Origin: an uncultured Oscillospiraceae bacterium | GTDB lineage: Bacteria; Bacillota; Clostridia; Oscillospirales; Acutalibacteraceae | Direction: 5' to 3' | DNA length: 15,246 nt | Assembly: GCA_900539845.1 (NCBI GenBank) | Contig: UQDP01000029.1 | Location: 1-15,246, forward strand | Shown here: positions 6,352 through 13,996 of the stretch, piece by piece | Layout: every line of letters begins with the position of its first letter | How positions within the stretch are numbered: the first letter of the stretch is position 1 | Made by a program: the position numbers and the translations under genes | The notes under the pieces: model-generated | What the model saw: the letters and a program-made list of their open reading frames with translations, nothing else | Databases searched by the model: none | Told to the model about the DNA's origin: nothing

Positions 6352-8436
6352 TTATTCTTTTTCCAGCACGAATATCTCTGCTTCAAGCGGTTTGTAATAG
6401 GAAACATCGATGCCCCTGTTCATAAGATAAGCGCCGCTTTTTTTGAATTTTCTGTGCTCGGATTTAACACTGTAAACAGCGTTTTCGTCAAGTCCTCTGA
6501 ATTTCAGAGTAACATATCTGTCTCCGAAGAAGGAATTGGGGCCTGTGCATGCAAAATACGCCGCCTGTGTTTTGTCTTTGTTGACGTAGCCTGTAAAATA
6601 GATCTTGTCTTCGTCATAGTTCATGATCCTGTAAAGCGACCCGAACTGAACGGTGTGGCGTATTTTTTTATACAGCGCAATATACTTTTTGCAGTCCTCA
6701 ATCTCTTTTTTATTGAGCTTTGTCAGATCTGCGCCGATTGAAAGCGAGCCCTGCATCGAGACAGCAAAACGGAAAGCCATTGAAACCGGTCGTGCCTTTT
6801 TATTTGTGTCCGTAACCCAGGCGCGCATGCATTTTATGGGGTAAAGCAAGCTGTATCCCTGCTGAATATCAAGCCTGTCAACAGGGTCTGTATTATCGCT
6901 CGGCCAAACCATATCAAAGTGGGAGAGAGACCCCAGCTCTGTTCTTCCTCCGCCGCTCGCGCATGCCTCAAACTGCACGTCCGTATATTTTTTCTTCAAA
7001 GCGTCAACAATATCAAAAACAGCCTTGGAATGCCTGTACCACAGTTCTTTCCCGTCTTTCAGGTTGTCTGCGCCGATCTCGGAAAACGGGCGGTTCATGT
7101 CCCATTTTATGTATTTGATATTATTTTCGCCGAGCAGTTTATCCATAAAGTCAAGCACATATTTCTGCACTTCAGGCTTGGTCATGTTCAGCACAAGCTG
7201 GTTTCTCATCAGGTTCGGCTTTCTTGTTTCATAGTTATAAGTCCAGTCAGGATGTTTTTTGTAAAGGGCGGAGAGCGGATTCACCATTTCCGGCTCTACC
7301 CATATGCCGAAATTCATTCCGAGTGCGTTTACGCCGTCTATCAGCGGTTTTAATCCGCGCGGAAATTTGACACGGCTCACATCCCAGTCGCCGAGACCCG
7401 ATTTGTCGGACATACGAGTGGAAAACCAGCCGTCATCCATAACGAAAAGTTCGCATCCGATATCCGCCGCAATCTTTGCAAGTTTAAGCTGCCCAATCTC
7501 GTTAACATTGAATCCCGTGGCTTCCCAGCTGTTGTAAAGCACGGGCAGATCCTCATACGCGAAACGCTTCGGAAGAATATTTTTAACCGCAAAATCATTC
7601 ATGGCATTGCTCATTCCGCCGAGTCCCTGTGCGATTCCGCAGTAAACGGGCGGAGTAACAAAGGTCTCTCCGCTTTCAAGCGTTTTTGAAAAATCAAAAT
7701 CATTCAGCCCGATCACAGCCGTGGTAGTGCCGGCAAAGTCCCTTGACGCGGATACCTTAAAGTTTCCGCTCCAGGCAAAAGCAGCAAAATAAACTCTTCC
7801 GAATTCTTCGTCCGGCTTTTCGGCAGCTATCAGCACCGGCATGTGTTCATGGGCAGCGGTCCCTTTTCTGCTTTCAAAAGAAAGACTTCCGCTTTCAAGC
7901 ACCTGCTGCGTTTTTCTGAATTCTCCGCCCCACGAGCCGTTCGAGTTGATGATTGTATACGGGCGTTCCCCCGGCAGGTTTATTTCCGCGCTTGCAGCCT
8001 TTTCAAGAACGATTTTCCGATCGCTCTCATTCTTGATTTCCGCATAGCGCTCCATAATATCAGAACCGTTAAACAGCTTGTAAACAAGCGTTACACGCAG
8101 ACCGTATTTTTTGTCTTTAAGATGGATCCTCAGTGTGTCTGCGGTCTGTTCACTGCCGTCCGTTTCAAGCACAGTGTCTCTGCATCCGTCTGCAAAGGTG
8201 CATTTGAGCGCGCATTCGCGGTACATCGTTCCTCCGAACGGTACATATTCGGTTTTTGTCAGATCCATAACGGAATGGTTGGAGTTCTGTTCGCTCAGTT
8301 CATTTGCTGCAAAATCATCGCACGGGCATTTGTCGCCCCAGTGCAGGTGGTAAAATCCGTTCTTACCGGCTCCTGCAACATATTGCAGATTCTCCGTCTC
8401 AAGCACAAAAATATTTCCTTTTTTAATTATTTGCAT
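6352..8436 (-). CDS. Alpha-galactosidase, glycoside hydrolase family 36
   Basis: A 694-residue retaining alpha-galactosidase that removes terminal alpha-1,6-galactose from oligosaccharides such as melibiose and raffinose. The N-terminal beta-sandwich (about 1-280) is followed by a TIM barrel with the family motifs LYNSWEATGF (300-309), DDGWF (334-338), FGIWVEPEMVNP (376-387), IKWDMNR (443-449, nucleophile D446), ACASGGGR (491-498) and SDNTDPVDR (513-521, acid/base D514). A small C-terminal beta domain completes it. There is no signal peptide, so it acts on imported sugars. The start at 8436 has a GAGG site 7 nt upstream. It is a single-gene transcript with its own promoter, which overlaps that of zapA. 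No transporter or regulator lies beside it. Substrate specificity within alpha-galactosides cannot be read from the sequence. Confidence 0.95.
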   Translation of the reverse strand: MQIIKKGNIFVLETENLQYVAGAGKNGFYHLHWGDKCPCDDFAANELSEQNSNHSVMDLTKTEYVPFGGTMYRECALKCTFADGCRDTVLETDGSEQTADTLRIHLKDKKYGLRVTLVYKLFNGSDIMERYAEIKNESDRKIVLEKAASAEINLPGERPYTIINSNGSWGGEFRKTQQVLESGSLSFESRKGTAAHEHMPVLIAAEKPDEEFGRVYFAAFAWSGNFKVSASRDFAGTTTAVIGLNDFDFSKTLESGETFVTPPVYCGIAQGLGGMSNAMNDFAVKNILPKRFAYEDLPVLYNSWEATGFNVNEIGQLKLAKIAADIGCELFVMDDGWFSTRMSDKSGLGDWDVSRVKFPRGLKPLIDGVNALGMNFGIWVEPEMVNPLSALYKKHPDWTYNYETRKPNLMRNQLVLNMTKPEVQKYVLDFMDKLLGENNIKYIKWDMNRPFSEIGADNLKDGKELWYRHSKAVFDIVDALKKKYTDVQFEACASGGGRTELGSLSHFDMVWPSDNTDPVDRLDIQQGYSLLYPIKCMRAWVTDTNKKARPVSMAFRFAVSMQGSLSIGADLTKLNKKEIEDCKKYIALYKKIRHTVQFGSLYRIMNYDEDKIYFTGYVNKDKTQAAYFACTGPNSFFGDRYVTLKFRGLDENAVYSVKSEHRKFKKSGAYLMNRGIDVSYYKPLEAEIFVLEKE

Positions 8437-8466
8437 GAAGTATCCTCGCTTTCAGTTTGTGATTTA

Positions 8467-8495
8467 ATCATACCAAATCTTTTTCCGATTGACAA
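8467..8495 (-). promoter_or_regulatory. Sigma-A promoter of the GH36 alpha-galactosidase
   Basis: On the minus strand, TTGTCA (8490-8495) and TATGAT (8467-8472) have exactly 17 bp between them. Its -35 box overlaps the -35 box of the zapA promoter by five bases. Confidence 0.75.
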
Positions 8496-8517
8496 GATTT
8501 TATTTACTTGTTATACT
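8489..8517 (+). promoter_or_regulatory. Consensus sigma-A promoter of the zapA operon
   Basis: A perfect TTGACA (8489-8494) and TATACT (8512-8517) are separated by 17 bp. The start site would be near 8524, about 40 nt before zapA. Confidence 0.85.
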
Positions 8518-8562
8518 TAGATTGTGATATTATCTATATTTCTGATTACGGATGTGTGAATT

Positions 8563-8910
8563 ATGGAAAAAAATAAAGTACAAATCAAAATCTGCGGCGC
8601 AACATATTCGATTATTACCGAGGACGAAACCGAATACGTGGAGGAGCTGGGCGATTTTATCGACAGTGAAATGAAAAATATCTCGTCTGCCAATCCGAGT
8701 CTGTCCTCAATACAGTGCGCAGTGCTTGTTGCGCTGGATCAGGCGGATGCAGCAAGAAAAGCAACTGCCTCTGCCGACAATCTGAGAGCACAGATCAAGG
8801 ATTATCTTGAGGACAGCGCCAGAGCGCGTATGGAAGTTGATGTGGCGCGCCGCGAGATCGAAAGGCTCAACAGGGAAATATCCAATCTTCGCGAAAAGCT
8901 GAACGGCTGA
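8563..8910 (+). CDS. zapA: Cell division protein ZapA
   Basis: A 115-residue cytoplasmic protein that binds FtsZ and promotes bundling of its filaments at the division ring. The N-terminal part (about 4-60) has the ZapA pattern: KVQIKICGATYSI, a region rich in acidic residues, then an IQCAVLVALDQADAA helix. Residues from about 60 form a long heptad-like coiled coil ending LNREISNLREKLNG, as expected for the dimer/tetramer stalk. The start is fixed by an in-frame TGA directly upstream (8557-8559), although the ribosome binding site is weak. It is first in an operon with the U32 gene, 26 bp downstream. This pairing of zapA and a U32 gene is common in Clostridia, from memory. Confidence 0.9.
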   Translation: MEKNKVQIKICGATYSIITEDETEYVEELGDFIDSEMKNISSANPSLSSIQCAVLVALDQADAARKATASADNLRAQIKDYLEDSARARMEVDVARREIERLNREISNLREKLNG

Positions 8911-8936
8911 ACGGTTGGTTCATTGCAATCTGTCAT

Positions 8937-10943
8937 ATGAGATTTGAAGTTTTAGCTCCCGCAGGGTCGCGGGATGCGCTTATTGCCGGCGTCAGATGCG
9001 GTGCTGATGCGGTTTACCTTGGCGGTAAATCCCTGAGCGCGCGCAGAAATGCCGGCAATTTTAATGATGAGGAACTTGCGTGGGCAGCAGAATACTGTTC
9101 GGCAAGAGGGGTCGGGCTTTATCTTGCCGTCAACACCCTTTGCAGGGATGACGAATTCAAAGAGGCATATTCGCTTGTGAAGCACGCTCTTGCATGCGGA
9201 ATAAACGCCTTTATAGTTCAGGATATGGGCGTGGCAAAAATGATCAGGGACTGTTTCCCGCAGGCAAGGCTCCACGCTTCCACACAGACCAGCGTGATGA
9301 CCATACAGGGTGTGGAAGCCTTGAAAGAAAAGGGTTTTGTCCGTGCAGTGCTGCCGCGCGAAATGAGCGCAGGGGAGATCGCAAAGATATCCCGTTCAAC
9401 CGATCTTGAGCTTGAAATGTTTGTGCACGGGGCGCTGTGCATGTGCGTTTCGGGGCAGTGTTATATGTCTGCCATGATAGGTTCACGCAGCGGAAACAGG
9501 GGGCTTTGCGCACAGACCTGCCGTCTGCCGTTTTCTGCCTGCGGCAAGGGAAGATATGTGCTGAGCCTTAAGGATCTGAGTTTGATCAAACACCTTGCGG
9601 AGATTGAAAGTCTCGGTGTTTTCAGCCTTAAAATAGAGGGCAGAATGAAACGCCCCGAGTATGTTGCTGCGGCTGTTACGGCAATCAAAAGCGCTGTCAG
9701 CGGAGAATATTCGGAGAAAATGCAGAACGATCTGCAGAGCGTTTTCAGCCGCAGCGGTTTTACGGACGGTTATTTCACGGGGAAAACAGGCGCCGAAATG
9801 TTTGGAGTGCGCAGCAGGGAGGACGTTGTTGCTGCCGCCGGCGTGCTCAAGGATCTTTCGCGTTTCTATGATAAAGAAAAGCCTTTGGTTCCCGTTGATA
9901 TGCATTTTAGAATGCGCCGCGGCGACAGGGCGGTTCTAAATGCGTCTGCTCTCGGAAGGCAGGTAAGTATTACGGGCGAAATACCGCAAAACGCGCTGAA
10001 TGCCCCTCTTACTGCCGAAATGCTAAAAAACAGGCTTTCCAAGCTCGGCGGCACACAGTTTTATGCAAAAAATATCAGTATTGATGCAGATGACGGACTT
10101 ATACTGCCCGCAAGTGCAGTAAACGATATGCGCCGCAGAGCCGTAGCGGAGCTGAGCAAAGCGAAAAAAATGCAGGTAGAGGTTCTGCCGCTTGTTATTC
10201 CTCCGAAGAAAGAGACGGAAAACAAACGCCCGTATTTTACTGCAAGGTTTACCTCCGCATCGCAAGTACCTGAAAAACACCCTTTTAAAAGAATATTCCT
10301 GCCCGTCTGGGAAAATACATCGGAATTTATCAGGCTCGACGCAGGCGCAGAGCTGCCGCGCGGGCTTTTCTCAAGCGAGGAAAGGCTGAAAAAACGCCTT
10401 GCTCAGCTGAAGAACGCGGGTGTAACAAAGGCGCTTTGCGGAAATATAGGGTCCTACAGACTTGCACAGCAAATGGGCTTTGACGTCTGCGGTGATTTCG
10501 GACTGAATGTTTTTAACAGCCTTTCAGCCCGGCAGTTTTCACATCCTATCCTTTCTTTTGAACTTGCTCTTGCACAGGCAAATGCTGTGCATGCAAAGGA
10601 TACGGGTATTATTGCTTACGGCAGAATACCGCTTATGCTCACAAGAAACTGCCCTGTTAAAAATACTGTGGGCTGTGAAAAATGCGGCAAAAAAGGTGTG
10701 CTTAAGGATAGGAAAGGCAAGGAATTTCCTGTTGTGTGTTCGCCTTATCCCTGTGTGGAGATACTGAATTCCGTTCCCATTTATATGGCGGACAGAATGA
10801 ACGAGGTTAAAACCGATTTTGCGCACTTTTATTTCACCAATGAGAGCAAAACAGATGTGCAAAGCATTCTATCGCTTTATGAAAACGGGGAAAAGGCGCC
10901 GTTTGCGTTTACAAGAGGACTTTATTACAGAGGTGTTTTATAA
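8937..10943 (+). CDS. U32 family peptidase with DUF3656 domain, RlhA-like RNA hydroxylation protein
   Basis: A 668-residue protein annotated by family as a U32 peptidase. The N-terminal U32 barrel (about 1-305) carries the signature FVHGALCMCVSGQCYMS (162-178) and NRGLCAQTCR (187-196). Cysteines C168/C170, C175, C191 and C195 are the likely iron-sulfur ligands of this family. A DUF3656 'collagenase' domain follows (about 317-405), then a C-terminal part with a second cysteine group (C571, C579, C582, C600, C605). This architecture and length match E. coli RlhA, which makes 5-hydroxycytidine in 23S rRNA using prephenate and iron, rather than the shorter TrhP (tRNA). The RNA-modifying role is inferred from family knowledge; the substrate could be rRNA or tRNA. 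There is no signal peptide, so a true secreted collagenase is unlikely. It lacks a strong ribosome binding site, and its stop shares one base with the maf start. Confidence 0.85.
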   Translation: MRFEVLAPAGSRDALIAGVRCGADAVYLGGKSLSARRNAGNFNDEELAWAAEYCSARGVGLYLAVNTLCRDDEFKEAYSLVKHALACGINAFIVQDMGVAKMIRDCFPQARLHASTQTSVMTIQGVEALKEKGFVRAVLPREMSAGEIAKISRSTDLELEMFVHGALCMCVSGQCYMSAMIGSRSGNRGLCAQTCRLPFSACGKGRYVLSLKDLSLIKHLAEIESLGVFSLKIEGRMKRPEYVAAAVTAIKSAVSGEYSEKMQNDLQSVFSRSGFTDGYFTGKTGAEMFGVRSREDVVAAAGVLKDLSRFYDKEKPLVPVDMHFRMRRGDRAVLNASALGRQVSITGEIPQNALNAPLTAEMLKNRLSKLGGTQFYAKNISIDADDGLILPASAVNDMRRRAVAELSKAKKMQVEVLPLVIPPKKETENKRPYFTARFTSASQVPEKHPFKRIFLPVWENTSEFIRLDAGAELPRGLFSSEERLKKRLAQLKNAGVTKALCGNIGSYRLAQQMGFDVCGDFGLNVFNSLSARQFSHPILSFELALAQANAVHAKDTGIIAYGRIPLMLTRNCPVKNTVGCEKCGKKGVLKDRKGKEFPVVCSPYPCVEILNSVPIYMADRMNEVKTDFAHFYFTNESKTDVQSILSLYENGEKAPFAFTRGLYYRGVL

Positions 10944-11497
10944 TGCTTGAAAATCGAATCCTGCTTGCTTCGAATTCACCGCGGCGCAGGGAACTGCTGA
11001 GGCTCATCACAGCCGATTTTGAGTGCGTTTCAGCCGATGCCGACGAATCTTTGCCGGACGGAATTACGCCGCAGGAGGCTGTTTTATATCTATCCAAAAT
11101 AAAAGCTCAGGCGTTTTCACCCTGTGATAAGATCATAATAGGCGCTGATACCGTCGTTGCTCTGAACGGAAAAATAATAGGAAAGCCCGAAAATGATGAA
11201 TACGCGTTTGAGATTCTCTCTTCCCTCAGCGGTAAAGTGCACAGCGTTTTTACAGGCGTTACCATAATTTCAGGGGATCATATCCGAAGCTTTTATGAAA
11301 AAACGGATGTTGAGTTTTATCAGCTTTCGCAGCAGGAGATACGCGATTATATTCAAACGGGGGAATGCTCCGATAAAGCAGGCGCTTACGGGATCCAGGG
11401 CCGAGGCGCGCTGCTCGTAAAAAGGATAAACGGCGACTACTACAATGTTGTCGGTCTGCCTGTTGCAAGGCTGTACAGAGAGTTGATTTGTTGTTAA
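10943..11497 (+). CDS. maf: Maf family nucleoside triphosphate pyrophosphatase
   Basis: A 184-residue cytoplasmic enzyme that hydrolyses non-canonical or excess nucleoside triphosphates (dTTP/UTP type in the YhdE branch) to the monophosphate and pyrophosphate. Motifs present are LLASNSPRRRELL (7-19), GADTVV (67-72, with D69 the catalytic acidic residue), GKP (80-82), DKAGAYGIQG and GDYYNVVGLPV. The DKAGAYGIQG plus YNVVGLP pattern favours the dTTP/UTP-active branch over the m7GTP-active YceF branch. The start overlaps the U32 stop as TAATG, with AGAGGTG as ribosome binding site, so it is the third gene of the zapA operon. In Bacillus, Maf is linked to septum formation, which suits a division-gene operon, but its enzymatic role is better supported. 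Confidence 0.92.
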   Translation: MLENRILLASNSPRRRELLRLITADFECVSADADESLPDGITPQEAVLYLSKIKAQAFSPCDKIIIGADTVVALNGKIIGKPENDEYAFEILSSLSGKVHSVFTGVTIISGDHIRSFYEKTDVEFYQLSQQEIRDYIQTGECSDKAGAYGIQGRGALLVKRINGDYYNVVGLPVARLYRELICC

Positions 11498-11503
11498 AAT
11501 AAC

Positions 11504-11521
11504 GAAATTTTTAAAAATTTC
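11504..11521. repeat. AT-rich 18-bp palindrome after maf, possible weak terminator
   Basis: GAAATTTTT and AAAAATTTC form a perfect palindrome 6 bp after the maf stop. It has no GC-rich core, so as an RNA terminator it would be weak. Read-through into the PHP gene is possible. Confidence 0.4.
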
Positions 11522-11555
11522 TTGTGTATTTTGCCAAAAATCGTTTCTTTAAGTC

Positions 11556-11584
11556 TTGAAACACTCAAATAAGAATGATATAAT
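11556..11584 (+). promoter_or_regulatory. Sigma-A promoter of the PHP-domain gene
   Basis: TTGAAA (11556-11561) and a perfect TATAAT (11579-11584) have 17 bp between them. The start site would be near 11591, giving a leader of about 70 nt. Confidence 0.8.
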
Positions 11585-11661
11585 AAAATTGTGTAAAAGA
11601 ATTTTTCATGCTTTAAGTTTAGACGTATAAATGGAAGCAAATTTACCAAAGGAGTGAAGTT

Positions 11662-12555
11662 ATGGCCGCTGATTTACATTGCCACACCAAGCTGAGCGAC
11701 GGCTCGGTAGGTATCGAAGACCTTATTGTAATAGCGAAAAAAAGCGGCATTGATACCATTGCCATAACGGATCACGATTGCCTTGCAGGCACAGTAAGAG
11801 GGCAGGTCATCGGAAAACGTTATGGTGTCACCGTAATACCCGGCGTTGAGATTTCTGCTTTTGATTTTGACGCGGGTAAAAAGGTGCATATTCTGTCCTA
11901 TCTTGCGGATGCTCCCAACAGGCTTGAGGGCATATGCAAGCGCACTTCGGTCGCGCGCAAACGCGCCGGCCAGATCATGATGCTGAAAGTTGCGGGAAGA
12001 TTTCCCATAACGTCTGATTTTATCATCAGCCATGCGTCCGGCTCAACCAATCTGTTTAAACAGCATATTATGCATGCTCTTATGGATGCCGGTTATACCG
12101 ATAAGATATTCGGCGATCTGTTTTATGCCCTTTTTGATGAAAAAAGCGAGACGAATATTCTTGCGCCTACGAAATATCCCGGTGTTGAGGAAGTAATAAA
12201 TGAGATCCATTCCGCAGGCGGTATAGCGGTTCTTGCTCATCCGGCTAAGTTTAATAATTTTGATGAGATCGATAAATATATTGAGATGGGTCTTGACGGA
12301 ATTGAAGTATGGCATCCTCTGGCGGATGCGCAGACCGTTGAACAGCTTTCGGAAATATGCAAAAAGAACAAGATCCTTTTAACGGGCGGTTCGGATTTCC
12401 ACGGTATCTACGGCGATAAGACCGTTACTCTCGGCGTGTGCTCCACTCCACAGGAGCATCTTGACAAGCTGCTCGGTTATAAAGCAAAGAAAAAACGCGC
12501 ACAGCGAAAGGCTGAAAAAGCCGCCAAAGAAGCGGAAGAGGCAAAAAAATCATAA
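11662..12555 (+). CDS. PHP-domain metal-dependent phosphoesterase
   Basis: A 297-residue cytoplasmic protein of the PHP family. The four metal-binding motifs are visible: DLHCHTKLSDGS (4-15, H6 and H8), ITDHD (36-40 region, D37-H38-D39), PGVE (60-63, E63), and late histidines/aspartates AHPAK (H193) and GSDFHG (D245, H247). This layout fits the YciV/RNase AM and 3',5'-nucleoside bisphosphate phosphatase branch rather than the DNA polymerase or histidinol phosphatase members. An insert of about 90 residues lies between E63 and H193. The last 25 residues are an unusual Lys/Ala/Glu-rich helix. AAAGGAGTG lies just upstream of the ATG. It stands alone between its own promoter and terminator. The exact substrate cannot be read from the sequence. 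Confidence 0.88.
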   Translation: MAADLHCHTKLSDGSVGIEDLIVIAKKSGIDTIAITDHDCLAGTVRGQVIGKRYGVTVIPGVEISAFDFDAGKKVHILSYLADAPNRLEGICKRTSVARKRAGQIMMLKVAGRFPITSDFIISHASGSTNLFKQHIMHALMDAGYTDKIFGDLFYALFDEKSETNILAPTKYPGVEEVINEIHSAGGIAVLAHPAKFNNFDEIDKYIEMGLDGIEVWHPLADAQTVEQLSEICKKNKILLTGGSDFHGIYGDKTVTLGVCSTPQEHLDKLLGYKAKKKRAQRKAEKAAKEAEEAKKS

Positions 12556-12562
12556 AAGGATT

Positions 12563-12589
12563 ATGCACGGTTAGCGCCGTGCATTTTTT
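12563..12589 (+). terminator. Rho-independent terminator of the PHP gene
   Basis: ATGCACGG (12563-12570) and CCGTGCAT (12577-12584) form an 8-bp stem with loop TTAGCG, followed by TTTTTTATT. It begins 8 bp after the stop codon. Confidence 0.88.
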
Positions 12590-12614
12590 ATTGCGCAGGT
12601 TTGTTGAGAATATA

Positions 12615-12642
12615 TTGACATTCCTCTTTATATAAGTATAAT
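12615..12642 (+). promoter_or_regulatory. Sigma-A promoter of the GH27 - hydrolase operon
   Basis: A perfect TTGACA (12615-12620) and a perfect TATAAT (12637-12642) are separated by 16 bp. Transcription would start about 20 nt before the GH27 start codon. Confidence 0.75.
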
Positions 12643-12670
12643 GATTTTATATCAGAGATGAAAAGCGGGT

Positions 12671-13996
12671 GTGTCTATGTACAAAAAAACGGCGAAAACG
12701 CCGCCGATGGGCTGGAACAGCTGGGATTGCTTCGGCGCGGCGGTAACCGAAAAACAGCTTAGGGAAAACGCCGATTATATGGCGGAATATTTAAAACCCT
12801 TCGGCTGGGAATACATTGTGTGCGATATACAGTGGTATGAGCCTTTTGCAAACAGCAATGATTACAATAATTTTGCGCCGCTGTGTATGGATGAGTACGG
12901 CAGACTGATGCCTGCGGAAAACCGTTTCCCGAGCGCTGCGGGCGGAAACGGTTTCAAGGGTATTGCCGATTATTGCCACAGCCTTGGTCTGAAATTCGGC
13001 ATTCATATTATGCGCGGCGTTCCGCGCGCTGCTGTTCATGAAAATCTGCCGATCAAGGGAAGCAAGTATACCTGCCGTGATATTGCCCATCATTTTTCCG
13101 TTTGTGCATGGAACACGGATATGTACGGGTGTAAAAGCTGTGAAGGTGCTCAGGACTATTATAATTCCGTTTTTGAATTGTATGCCTCATGGGGCGTTGA
13201 TTTTGTGAAGTGTGATGATATCTGCGTAACGGAGTTTCGTCAGTGGGATAAGCCGTATTCCGCCGATTATGAGATCGAAATGATAAGAAAGGCAATAGAT
13301 AACTGCGGCAGGGAAATGGTGCTTTCGCTTTCTCCGGGTCCGGCACATATTGAAAACGCTGCCCATCTGCGCAAAAACGCGGATATGTGGCGGCTGACCG
13401 GCGATTTCTGGGATGAATGGCCTAAGCTTCATGATATGTTTGACAGATGTCTGCTCTGGCAGAAGGAGGTCGGAAACGGCTCCTGGCCGGATTGTGATAT
13501 GCTGCCGCTGGGCAGGATATCTAAAAACGCGCCCTGCCACGGAGCGGCAAACAGATTTACAAATTTCACAAAGCCGGAACAGATTACGCTGATGACGCTG
13601 TGGGGCATTTTCAGAAGTCCGCTGATGTTCGGGGGAAATATGCCGGAAAACGATGAATGGACCCTTTCTTTGCTTACAAATCCCGAATATATCAAAATGT
13701 ATAAAACCTCTTTCGGCGCGCATCAGCATATAAGAAATGAGAAAAACGGCAGGGGAGAGATCGCATGGGTATCAAACGGCAAAGGCTGCAAGTATCTTGC
13801 TTTATTCAATACAGCCGATAAGATAAAAAATATCGCTTTTGATCTTTCGGAGATCCTGATGCCCGATGCATGCTATGACCTGTTCGAGATATGGAGCGGT
13901 AAAACATTTGGAAAGGTCAAAAATCGTTTTAAATCCACTGTTGAGTCGCATGGCGCCGCACTTTACAAAATAAGCAGTACAAAGGAGCAATTATGA
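12671..13996 (+). CDS. Glycoside hydrolase family 27 protein, probable alpha-galactosidase
   Basis: A 441-residue GH27-type enzyme. The N-terminal TIM barrel carries PPMGWNSWDCFG (11-22), YIVCDIQWYEP (48-58), GLKFGIHIMRGVPR (106-119), VDFVKCDD (176-183, likely nucleophile D182) and WRLTGDFWDEW (240-250, likely acid/base D245). A C-terminal beta domain (about 345-430) completes it. The family includes alpha-galactosidases, alpha-N-acetylgalactosaminidases, isomaltodextranases and beta-L-arabinopyranosidases, so alpha-galactosidase is the likeliest but not the only reading. No signal peptide is present, which places it in the cytoplasm. The start is either GTG at 12671 (given here) or ATG at 12677; no ribosome binding site clearly decides. 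It overlaps the next gene by ATGA. The GH36 enzyme 4 kb away is a different family with the same nominal activity. Confidence 0.88.
   Translation: MSMYKKTAKTPPMGWNSWDCFGAAVTEKQLRENADYMAEYLKPFGWEYIVCDIQWYEPFANSNDYNNFAPLCMDEYGRLMPAENRFPSAAGGNGFKGIADYCHSLGLKFGIHIMRGVPRAAVHENLPIKGSKYTCRDIAHHFSVCAWNTDMYGCKSCEGAQDYYNSVFELYASWGVDFVKCDDICVTEFRQWDKPYSADYEIEMIRKAIDNCGREMVLSLSPGPAHIENAAHLRKNADMWRLTGDFWDEWPKLHDMFDRCLLWQKEVGNGSWPDCDMLPLGRISKNAPCHGAANRFTNFTKPEQITLMTLWGIFRSPLMFGGNMPENDEWTLSLLTNPEYIKMYKTSFGAHQHIRNEKNGRGEIAWVSNGKGCKYLALFNTADKIKNIAFDLSEILMPDACYDLFEIWSGKTFGKVKNRFKSTVESHGAALYKISSTKEQL

Noticed and set aside
8937..10943. Secreted collagenase, as the U32/DUF3656 domain name implies
   Set aside because: There is no signal peptide, the iron-sulfur cysteines are present, and characterised relatives with this architecture act in RNA hydroxylation.
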